Below are positions 1-6,618 of a stretch of 64,000 nt of DNA, piece after piece. The stretch comes from Pseudomonadota bacterium (GTDB lineage: Bacteria > Pseudomonadota > Gammaproteobacteria > Steroidobacterales > Steroidobacteraceae), in the NCBI GenBank assembly GCA_023417315.1, contig JAEZFW010000035.1:1-64000 (forward strand), given 5' to 3'. Under the pieces are notes generated by a model. The model ran no database searches and had not been told where the DNA came from. It worked only from the letters and a program-made list of their open reading frames with translations. The position numbers were made by a program, and so were the translations under genes. Numbering within the stretch: position 1 is the stretch's first letter; the number at the start of each line of letters is the position of its first letter.

Positions 1-36
1 CAGAGCCCAGAGCCCAGAGCCCAGAGCCCAGAGCCC
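1..36. repeat. Tandem 7-bp repeat (P3-type arm) before pap
   Basis: Five copies of CAGAGCC in tandem run up to within a few bases of the pap start codon. The unit is a variant of the P3 family (compare the arms at 2771 and 32697). It fills the position where a Shine-Dalgarno sequence would be expected; none is visible. The window edge cuts off any partner arm to the left. Confidence 0.85.
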
Positions 37-40
37 AAGA

Positions 41-1465
41 ATGTCTAAACGCGCGCTCACCAAACTTCGCGACGAGTTGCTCGAGCTTCAATTCGAGTTG
101 CGTCACTCGAAAAGAGCCGCGATTGCACTGATCGTCACGGGCGCCCCGAGCGCTGGCCGAAGCGAGAGCGTGAACGAGTTACTCGAGTGGCTCGATCCGA
201 AGTACGTGCGCGTGCATGCATTCGGAAAGCCCGACGTGGCCGAACGACAACGACCCCCGATGTGGCGCTACTGGCTGACTCTTCCAGAGCTCGGCCGCAT
301 GGCGTTCTACTTCAGCGGCTGGTACGCAGATGTCGTTACTGAAGCACATGGGGCAGGCAAGCGCGGGCTCGCATCGAAAAGAGCGATCGCGCGTATTCGG
401 CAACTCGAGACGATGCTCGTCGCCGACGGCGTCAAGGTGGTGAAGGTTCACTTGCATATCGATCGTCGCACCCAACGCGAGCGTCTCAAGTGTCTCTTGC
501 GCGATCCACTGACCAGTTGGCGGGTGACGGAGGAAGACAGATGGCTTGCTAAGCACTACGCGACGGCAACGCGAGTCGCCAAGCGATGTATCCGCGAAAC
601 GCAGCAGCGGGTCGCGCCCTGGCATATCGTCGATGGTAGCGATTCGAAGCAACGTCTCATCGACGTTGCGAAGGTGCTGCGCGATGCGATGAAGCAGGCA
701 ACCGCGCCGGCCGCGAAGCGGCAGATCACTTCGCGGCGACAAGCAACTGCCACTGCAGGTCCATTGCCCAAAGTGAAGGCGACGCGGCTGGATGATGATG
801 TGTACGAGACTGAGCTCGCAACGCTACAGGGACGCCTCGCGCGTGCGGTGCGCTCGGAGGCGTTTCGCAAACGAGGGTTGGTGCTCGCCTTCGAGGGTCT
901 CGATGCCGCAGGCAAGGGTGGAGCAATACGCCGAATCACTCATGCACTGGATGCACGTCAGTACCAAGTCGTCCCAGTATCGGCCCCGTCGCCGGAAGAA
1001 GCACTGCACCCCTATCTTTGGCGTTTTTGGAAACAGGTACCGGAACGCGGTGAGATCGCAATTTTCGATCGCTCCTGGTATGGCCGTGTTCTCGTGGAGC
1101 GCGTGCGCGGCTTCACGAGCGCGCGCGATTGGCGCCGCGCGTATGAGGAGATCAACGAGTTCGAACGACAGCTCGCAGAGTGCGGCTTGGTCGTCGCGAA
1201 ATTCTGGCTAGCAGTCGGCAAGTCCGAGCAACTCAAACGGTTCAAGAATCGAGAAGAGGATCGGCTGAAGCGCTTCAAGGTTGATCAGGAAGATTGGGTG
1301 AATCGTCGTCACTACGATGCCTATCAACAAGCGGCGAGCGACATGATCCGTTTGACGGATCTACCCGACGCGCCGTGGCACGTGATAGATGCGGATGAGA
1401 AGAAGCACGCGCGGCTGGAAGTGCTGAGAAACGTGTGCGCGGCGATCGAGCGCAGGATGGAATGA
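41..1465 (+). CDS. pap: Polyphosphate:AMP phosphotransferase (PPK2 class II)
   Basis: Transfers phosphate from polyphosphate to AMP to make ADP; cytoplasmic. The 474-residue protein has two tandem PPK2 kinase domains, as is usual for Pap. The C-terminal domain is intact, with a Walker A loop GLDAAGKGG at about 286-294 and a Walker B/lid motif IFDRSWYGR near 341-349. The N-terminal domain is degenerate at both sites: GAPSAGR near 34-40 and FSGWYADV near 91-98. This asymmetry is typical of two-domain class II enzymes. An Ala/Lys/Arg-rich linker at about 215-250 joins the domains. The start is the first ATG after the tandem repeat and lacks a clear ribosome-binding site. The gene converges on the DUF3187 gene. 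Confidence 0.9.
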   Translation: MSKRALTKLRDELLELQFELRHSKRAAIALIVTGAPSAGRSESVNELLEWLDPKYVRVHAFGKPDVAERQRPPMWRYWLTLPELGRMAFYFSGWYADVVTEAHGAGKRGLASKRAIARIRQLETMLVADGVKVVKVHLHIDRRTQRERLKCLLRDPLTSWRVTEEDRWLAKHYATATRVAKRCIRETQQRVAPWHIVDGSDSKQRLIDVAKVLRDAMKQATAPAAKRQITSRRQATATAGPLPKVKATRLDDDVYETELATLQGRLARAVRSEAFRKRGLVLAFEGLDAAGKGGAIRRITHALDARQYQVVPVSAPSPEEALHPYLWRFWKQVPERGEIAIFDRSWYGRVLVERVRGFTSARDWRRAYEEINEFERQLAECGLVVAKFWLAVGKSEQLKRFKNREEDRLKRFKVDQEDWVNRRHYDAYQQAASDMIRLTDLPDAPWHVIDADEKKHARLEVLRNVCAAIERRME

Positions 1466-1658
1466 CGTCCCGAGGAAGATGTCATCCGGTCTTTCCGCGC
1501 TCTCCGGTCCCTTCTCCCTCTGGGAGAAGGCTAGGATGAGGGAACGCGACAGCACAGTCTCGCCCTTCACCCCAACCGCTCCCTCACCCTAACCCTCTCC
1601 CTCAGGGAGAGGGGACGGGAGCGGAGTTTCGAATTGCGCTTAGAGCATTTCGCGAAAC
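1466..1658. repeat. P5 repeats: two hairpins between convergent genes
   Basis: The spacer holds two inverted repeats: CTTCTCCC-N3-GGGAGAAG at 1511-1529, and CCCTCTCCC-N3-GGGAGAGGG at 1593-1613. The second is preceded by the CCCTCACCCTAAC phrase that defines P5. Lying between convergent genes, they could end transcription from both sides, but no T-tract follows. The same phrase recurs at 32649. Confidence 0.7.
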
Positions 1659-2684
1659 TCACTCGGCGGCACTCTTCTTCAACCCAATCACGAACACCAC
1701 ATCCGGCGAATGCTCGACCGTGATGTCCTCGCTGAGGCCGAAGCTGAGGGTCCAACTGGGGCCGAACTCGACATTCGCGCCGAGAGTTGCAACGACGGAC
1801 TCGCTGAAGAAATCCAGCTCGCTATCGAAGGCGCTCGAATGTGCGTCCATCTGCAAGATCACATCGAGCGCAGGCGTGAGCTGAAAGGACACCCCTGCGC
1901 GCCCGCTCCAGACGAGCTCTCGTTGCAAGTGGGGTAGGAGATCACCGTTTCCGAGGACGCTCGCCGCGGCCTGCCCCGCGATGCTCCAGCAATCGTTGAG
2001 GCGATGCTCGGCGGCAATGATCGCAGATACATCGACTGCGCCGCTGCTGTTCAACCAATGATTCTTACCCGTCGGCACCTTCACGCTCAGTGCTGCGCTG
2101 ACGGCTGATTGGTCTGAATGATGAACCGAATACACCAGCGATGCAGATGCGTCTGCGAAGCCCTCGATCGGCGTGCCGAGCTCGATGAGCGTCTCGCCGT
2201 CACGCCAGTAATGAAGCCGCAAGCGATCTTCGGGCTGAATCGGGCGTGCGCCTTCCGGAAGACCGAAGATCCCGTGCCAATCGTCGATGAAGCTATCCAG
2301 GCTGCCGCCGTTCGTCTCACGGTAAGGCAGCTCGAACTGCACTGCCCATCGCGCGGCGAGCGCCCGCGCGAAGGTGAGGCGAAGCTCGCGCGTTTCTGCG
2401 TCCACGATCAAGAACTCGCCGGCGCCGTTCTGCACGAGCGCGGTGCTCCCCCAATTGATATCTGCGCTCCAAGTGCTCCTAGGCAAACGAGCGGACATCG
2501 GTCCAGGCAAACCGAAGCCCGCGAGGAACGGACTCTGGTCGCGGGTGGGGAGAGATGAGGCGTGCGCACAGGTCGATGCGAACGCTAGCAGCGCGGTCGA
2601 CCAGACAGCCGATGCGAGAGGAAGGGGGGCTACTGGGCTCTGGGCGCTGGGTTCTGGCCAGAGTCTAAAGAGGGCTAAGCGCAT
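1659..2684 (-). CDS. DUF3187 family outer-membrane protein
   Basis: A 341-residue exported protein of unknown role that resembles DUF3187: a conserved N-terminal 'GFGLPGPMSARLP' region, then amphipathic strands expected of a beta-barrel, ending in a short Lys/Ala tail. I chose the ATG at 2684 because a hydrophobic signal stretch (AVWSTALLAFASTCAHA) follows. Between start and signal core, about residues 8-18 (LWPEPSAQSPV) are translated from a P3 arm, so the repeat lies inside the gene. It is the last gene of the minus-strand envelope block that includes DUF3570, DUF4266 and TlpA. Function is not known; family assignment is from sequence character only. Confidence 0.7.
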   Translation of the reverse strand: MRLALFRLWPEPSAQSPVAPLPLASAVWSTALLAFASTCAHASSLPTRDQSPFLAGFGLPGPMSARLPRSTWSADINWGSTALVQNGAGEFLIVDAETRELRLTFARALAARWAVQFELPYRETNGGSLDSFIDDWHGIFGLPEGARPIQPEDRLRLHYWRDGETLIELGTPIEGFADASASLVYSVHHSDQSAVSAALSVKVPTGKNHWLNSSGAVDVSAIIAAEHRLNDCWSIAGQAAASVLGNGDLLPHLQRELVWSGRAGVSFQLTPALDVILQMDAHSSAFDSELDFFSESVVATLGANVEFGPSWTLSFGLSEDITVEHSPDVVFVIGLKKSAAE

Positions 2685-2806
2685 CCGGCTCGCTCGATGA
2701 CACCACGATGTTGGGCGTGACCGATCTTGCCGGCGATCTGGTGACAACTTCAACCGCGCCGATCAGCTTGTCTGGCCAGGGCCCAGCGCCCAGAGCCCAG
2801 AGCCCG
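2632..2806. repeat. P3 inverted pair at the DUF3187/DUF3570 junction
   Basis: Left arm 2632-2664 reads GGGCTCTGGGCGCTGGG and ends inward in CTGGCCAGAG. Right arm 2771-2806 is its inverted counterpart, beginning CTGGCCAG and continuing in CCCAGAGCC units. The left arm is inside the N-terminus of the DUF3187 gene; the right arm abuts the DUF3570 stop codon. Confidence 0.75.
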
Positions 2807-2809
2807 TGC

Positions 2810-4060
2810 TCAGAACCAAATCGAGACGAATGCCTGAAAGACGTTCGCGCCGAATGTATAGAGCGGCTCTGTGCCCGCAGGGCGGAAGTTCTCGGAGGAG
2901 GCATCCATCGAATAGCGAGCGTCGCGGAAGTCTTCGTAATCGAACTCGATGCGGTCGTAGAACAGGCTCGCCGAGCCTTTCTTGATGAAGCCCCAACCCG
3001 TGCGTGCGAACTCATACGTGCCGCCGATGCGGAAGCGATGGCTCGTGAAAGTCGAGAGCTCCTTGTCGCGCGCCATGAAGTTCTGCTCATCGCGCCGTTC
3101 GAAAAGGTCACTGTAGAAATCGGCATGGTTCTGTGAATAGTTGCGATAGCCGACTTCGAAGATCCAAGGTCCGATGGGGTGCGTGTAGCCGACCTCGAAC
3201 GTATCCGCGCGAATGCCCCATGTATCGGTGAAGTAGCGGTACCCGCCACTCACAGCCGCGCGATACGGCAGGAAGTATTTGGCATTCAATGCGACCGCGT
3301 TGCTCGTGCGCGTGTGCGGATAAATCTCCTGCTCGAGCGCGAAAAGCTGATCGTTCGCAGGATTGATGTAACGGAACGAGCGGTACGGATTGTTGAGATA
3401 TCCCTCGTCGGTGATGACCTCGAGCCCGAGCGTCGCAATGAGCGTCTTCGTCAGGATCTGCGAGACGCCGACACGATAGCTCCATCGTTCGATGTCTTCT
3501 TCAAACAAGGGGTCGGTCGCGTTGCGAACGATGTCCGAACCTTTCGAAAAGCCCATCGTGACGGTCGTGAGATCCCCGAAAAGATCTTGACTGATGCCGA
3601 AGGTGGCAGTCTCGGCCTCATAGTCGTTCTCTTCCGAGCTCGTGTAATTGAGGCTGTAGGTCGTCTTGCCGCGCAGGTAATCGAAGCCGAGGCTGTATTG
3701 ATCGCGCTCTTCTTTGTATTCGCTCGCGCCGCTCACTTCCACGTCGATCGATGCGCTCGTCACCATGTCCATGTAGTAGTTGGCGCTGACCGAATACTTC
3801 TCGGCCATCTTCTTGCGCACGAGCACCGAGGGCCCATGGATCGTGACGCCACCGCCGTCATAGCGGTGATAGAGAACGTCGGCGCGGTCTTCCGGGAGGA
3901 CCGCAGCGGCGCTGCGGTCGGCCAGAATCGAACCCAGTGAGACAATTGCGAACACCGACAACAGCAGCCGCACGAATGGCTGAACGACGTAGCGGTTGGC
4001 CCTCTGGCCACTGGCACCTGGCCAGAACCGATGGCTCTTTGCTGTCGCTTCGCTCTTCAT
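2810..4060 (-). CDS. DUF3570 family outer-membrane beta-barrel protein
   Basis: A 416-residue exported protein matching DUF3570: after a signal anchor near residues 27-52, a conserved stretch (LYHRYDGGGVTIHGPSVLVRKKM) precedes a long run of alternating aromatic/polar strands, and the protein ends in Phe (FVSIWF), as outer-membrane barrels do. The early leader (about 11-22, FWPGASGQRAN) is encoded by a P2 arm. It lies directly downstream of DUF4266 and TlpA genes, and I recall these three families occurring together elsewhere. Substrate and function are unknown. The ATG at 4060 has a weak purine stretch upstream. Confidence 0.8.
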   Translation of the reverse strand: MKSEATAKSHRFWPGASGQRANRYVVQPFVRLLLSVFAIVSLGSILADRSAAAVLPEDRADVLYHRYDGGGVTIHGPSVLVRKKMAEKYSVSANYYMDMVTSASIDVEVSGASEYKEERDQYSLGFDYLRGKTTYSLNYTSSEENDYEAETATFGISQDLFGDLTTVTMGFSKGSDIVRNATDPLFEEDIERWSYRVGVSQILTKTLIATLGLEVITDEGYLNNPYRSFRYINPANDQLFALEQEIYPHTRTSNAVALNAKYFLPYRAAVSGGYRYFTDTWGIRADTFEVGYTHPIGPWIFEVGYRNYSQNHADFYSDLFERRDEQNFMARDKELSTFTSHRFRIGGTYEFARTGWGFIKKGSASLFYDRIEFDYEDFRDARYSMDASSENFRPAGTEPLYTFGANVFQAFVSIWF

Positions 4061-4124
4061 TCGGGTTCTTTCCGTCTTCTCTTTGTCCGGCCAGGTTGCC
4101 AGTTGGCCAGTTCGCCAGTTGGCG
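4001..4124. repeat. P2 inverted pair straddling the DUF3570 start
   Basis: Left arm about 4001-4033 is built of GGCCACTGGC units and ends inward in CTGGCCAGAA; it is translated within DUF3570. Right arm about 4084-4124 begins TCCGGCCAG and continues CAGTTGGCCAGTT. The pair encloses the DUF3570 start codon and upstream leader. Confidence 0.65.
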
Positions 4125-4144
4125 ATCGAGTGCTCGGCACTCGA

Positions 4145-4510
4145 TCAATTACACCCGCACCCACCGCCCGCACTTCCGAGCGCGCCGCGCGCACCTTCGC
4201 GCGCTTCGAACACGTGGTGCATATAAGAGGTAGAGACGGGGTGCGGGTCGAGCGACATGATCGGGTCGGCGAGCGCTTGTCGCTCGTACGGCTTCACCCA
4301 CGGTTCGATGTTGCCGCAGGCGCTGAGTCCGAGCAGAGCGAAGGCTGCGAGCGCTGCACGCGCTGTTCGGCCTGCGCAGCCTGTAGGTTGTAGGCAGTAG
4401 GCTGTAGCCAGAGACGAGCTGCCCCCACCCTGACCCTCCCCCGCACGCAGGGGAGGGGAACGGAAAGCAGTTACTTCACCGTTCACCGTTCGCCGTTCGC
4501 CGTTCGCCAT
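4145..4510 (-). CDS. DUF4266 small lipoprotein with GGGCGCN tail
   Basis: Only the last 65 or so residues are recognisable: a lipobox (LLGLSAC), then GNIEPWVKPYERQALADPIM, and a C-terminal GGGCGCN that is characteristic of DUF4266. The start is uncertain. ATG 4510 (used here) or GTG 4519, which overlaps the tlpA stop codon as GTGA, would both read through three repeats (P7, P5, P1) before reaching the lipoprotein signal; there is no closer ATG. It sits between tlpA and the DUF3570 gene and is probably cotranscribed with them. Function is unknown; the Cys-rich tail suggests a metal or thiol role (inference). Confidence 0.65.
   Translation of the reverse strand: MANGERRTVNGEVTAFRSPPLRAGEGQGGGSSSLATAYCLQPTGCAGRTARAALAAFALLGLSACGNIEPWVKPYERQALADPIMSLDPHPVSTSYMHHVFEAREGARGALGSAGGGCGCN
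4378..4510. repeat. P1 + P5 + P7 repeats inside the DUF4266 reading frame
   Basis: Three families lie head to tail: a P1 arm at 4378-4412 ending GTAGCCAGAG, a P5 hairpin at about 4430-4460 (GACCCTCCCC paired with GGGGAGGGG), and P7 units (GTTCGCCGTTCGCC) at about 4473-4509. All are in frame with DUF4266. Confidence 0.75.
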
Positions 4511-4515
4511 CCCGT

Positions 4516-5019
4516 TCACTCCTTCAACAGCGCGCGGATCTGATTCAAGTACTCGCTCTCATCGCCTGGCTTGTAACCGCGGTGCAAGTAGCGAACGTTG
4601 CCTTTGCGATCGATGAAGACGGTGCTCGGCATCGCGCTCACGTCATACATCTTGCTGACCTTGCTGTCCTTGTCGAACAAGACAGGGAAAGACACCGGCG
4701 TGTCCGCGAGCCAGCGCTCTGCATCTTTCGTGTTCGCTTCCACGTTCACGCCCAGCAGCGTGAATCCGAGCGAACTGTAACGCTTGTGCATTTGATCGAG
4801 AAGCGGCATTTCCTGGCGACACGGGCCACACCAGCTCGCCCAGAAGTTGAGCATCACGACTTGGCCTTTCAGCTGCTCGAGCGACACCATGTCGCCACTT
4901 CGCGACGGCAGCGTGAACTTCGGGGCGATCGGGCTGCTCGCGCCGACCATCGAAGACACGATCAGTGTCGTTGTCAGAGCGGCCGCGCGAATCCAGTGCT
5001 TGATGTTCCATGACGGCAT
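4516..5019 (-). CDS. TlpA-like periplasmic thiol-disulfide oxidoreductase
   Basis: A 167-residue thioredoxin-fold protein with an N-terminal signal/anchor (about 8-27) and the active site WCGPC at about 63-67, followed by the cis-Pro loop (MPSTVFIDRKG) typical of TlpA/ResA. It would reduce or maintain cysteines in the periplasm. Its neighbours are DUF4266, which has C-terminal cysteines, and DUF3570, so a plausible client is the Cys-bearing DUF4266 lipoprotein (inference). An AGAGG motif sits about 8 bases before ATG 5019. The 184 bases to the next gene upstream hold a P2 pair. Confidence 0.88.
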   Translation of the reverse strand: MPSWNIKHWIRAAALTTTLIVSSMVGASSPIAPKFTLPSRSGDMVSLEQLKGQVVMLNFWASWCGPCRQEMPLLDQMHKRYSSLGFTLLGVNVEANTKDAERWLADTPVSFPVLFDKDSKVSKMYDVSAMPSTVFIDRKGNVRYLHRGYKPGDESEYLNQIRALLKE

Positions 5020-5076
5020 GGTTGGTCTACCTCTTTGCTAATGCCTACCCGAGCGCGTTCTCGAAGGTGACTGAGG

Positions 5077-5184
5077 GGCCAATGGCCAACTGGCCGCTGG
5101 CGCACTGGCCAGATCAACGAAACGGACTCAAGTCTCTAACCAGTTGCGGATGGCCAGTTGAATTGACCAGTCGGCCGCTCTGGG
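5077..5184. repeat. P2 repeat pair upstream of tlpA
   Basis: Left arm 5077-5113 (CAACTGGCCGCTGGC units) ends inward in CTGGCCAGAT. Right arm 5151-5184 carries TGGCCAGTTG and GACCAGTCGGCC. The spacer is about 37 bases. Nothing else is recognisable in the 5020-5203 gap. Confidence 0.6.
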
Positions 5185-5203
5185 TGCCCAACACAATCGT
5201 CGC

Positions 5204-5908
5204 TCAGAAGAAAATCGATAAACCGAGATGCGCTTCTAAATTATTGACGATCTTCTTCTCGCCCAAGAGATCGATATCGAAGACGTGATCGCGGACGTCG
5301 AAATGCACCGCAATCCAGTCGCTGGGCAGGATTCGATAACCGAACCCGCCGCTTACGGTAAAGCGATCGTCGCCTGCGAACGTCGTGCTGCCGATGCCGG
5401 CGACCAGGTAAAACGCTGAGTTGAACGCGCGGTTCTTGCCGATGAAGACCTCGCCGGGCAACGCGTTCCACCCCATCGAAAGCGCGTAATAGGTGTAATC
5501 GCGTTCCGAGTCGGTCAAGAGGTCCGCGGACCCGGAAAGATTCTCGTAGCTCGTGCGTCCCGCGCGCGATTGCCCCACGGTCGCTTCGAGAAAGAAATCT
5601 TCCGTCAGGTGATACGCGAGCCGAGCGCCATATACAGCGTTACTTTCGAAATCCTCGATGCTGAGGATGCCGACGTATGCGCCGAGCTCGAAATCCTCGG
5701 TGTCGATGCGCGTGCGGCGAATCTCGCGCCGCTCGACCTGCGGATCGATGATAGGCCGATCAGCTTCGGGCTCGCCCGACACATCGCTTTGCGCAGCTGT
5801 CACGGGCTCAGGCGGTGCATCGCCGCCCCGACCGAGCCATGCGCAGCCAGGCAGTGTTGCCGAGCAAACCGCGATCAGAAAAAGAACGCGAATCCGAGAT
5901 ACTTCCAT
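5204..5908 (-). CDS. Outer-membrane beta-barrel lipoprotein (OMP_myx_plus-like)
   Basis: A 234-residue protein with a lipobox (LPGC, Cys about 22), a proline-rich spacer, and a barrel domain that resembles the small 'outer membrane beta-barrel' family first noted in myxobacteria: DTEDFELGAYVGILSIEDFESNAVYGARLAYHL near 70-100, a final GLSIFF. It overlaps the next gene upstream by 34 bases, so the two are translated from one message. That neighbour has a similar barrel, which suggests a duplicated pair. Function is unknown. Confidence 0.7.
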   Translation of the reverse strand: MEVSRIRVLFLIAVCSATLPGCAWLGRGGDAPPEPVTAAQSDVSGEPEADRPIIDPQVERREIRRTRIDTEDFELGAYVGILSIEDFESNAVYGARLAYHLTEDFFLEATVGQSRAGRTSYENLSGSADLLTDSERDYTYYALSMGWNALPGEVFIGKNRAFNSAFYLVAGIGSTTFAGDDRFTVSGGFGYRILPSDWIAVHFDVRDHVFDIDLLGEKKIVNNLEAHLGLSIFF

Positions 5909-6618
5909 TCGTCCACTTCCTCGTTATCGTCGCGCTCGGTGAAGATGACGTTGTTTCGATATTCCGAGCGCAACATGAAACGGCGAGTCAAATAGAACTG
6001 CAGACCGCCGCCGACATAGCCGATTTGGTCGTCGCGATCTTCTGCTTGTACGAGCGTCGACTTCGGCTCGGTATAGATGATGCCGGTGCCGAGCGTGAAA
6101 TACGGTGAAATGCGCCACTCGGGCACGAACACATGCATCAAGCCGATGGTTGCGCTGTAGCCATTGGAGAACTCGCCCAGGATGTGGTTGAGCGTGAGCT
6201 CGATCGAGAGGTTGTCGCTGAAGGCGTAACCGCCGAACGCGGAGACGAGGCTCGCACCGCCGAAATCGCCCGCCATGACGCCGCCTTGCCAGCGGCGACT
6301 CATATAGTTCTCCCGGGCGGGTTCCTGAAGGTCGAGCGGTTCGCCGGTGGGCTCGAGCGTCGCGATCATCTGCTCGCGGCGAGCCCAGCCCTCGACGCCC
6401 TGTTCGGTTCGAATCTGAAACCAGTCCGTGCGGCGCTTAACGATGAAGACTTCGCGGCCGCGCTCGACCACATGAAAGATCGGGTACCCGCGCCCCGGGC
6501 CCGTATGCAGCTCGATGAACGGGTCCGCGATCAGGATCTTGCGCGGTTCGTCGTCGGCTTGCGCACTCGCTGTGAATAGCAGGACCAGCAGAATTAACAG
6601 CGAGGGCGGACGACTCAT
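5875..6618 (-). CDS. SH3-domain plus beta-barrel outer-membrane protein
   Basis: A 247-residue protein: signal peptide (LLILLVLLFTASAQA), then a bacterial SH3-like module at about 28-85 (FIELHTGPGRGYPIFHVVERG ... GVEGWARREQM), then a barrel domain like that of the next gene, ending GFAFFF. The SH3 module suggests binding to peptidoglycan or a partner, while the barrel would sit in the outer membrane (inference). I chose ATG 6618 because its A overlaps the stop of the HzsA-like gene (TGATG), a coupled start, and a signal peptide follows at once. An in-frame upstream start at 6675 is less likely. Confidence 0.75.
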   Translation of the reverse strand: MSRPPSLLILLVLLFTASAQADDEPRKILIADPFIELHTGPGRGYPIFHVVERGREVFIVKRRTDWFQIRTEQGVEGWARREQMIATLEPTGEPLDLQEPARENYMSRRWQGGVMAGDFGGASLVSAFGGYAFSDNLSIELTLNHILGEFSNGYSATIGLMHVFVPEWRISPYFTLGTGIIYTEPKSTLVQAEDRDDQIGYVGGGLQFYLTRRFMLRSEYRNNVIFTERDDNEEVDEWKYLGFAFFF

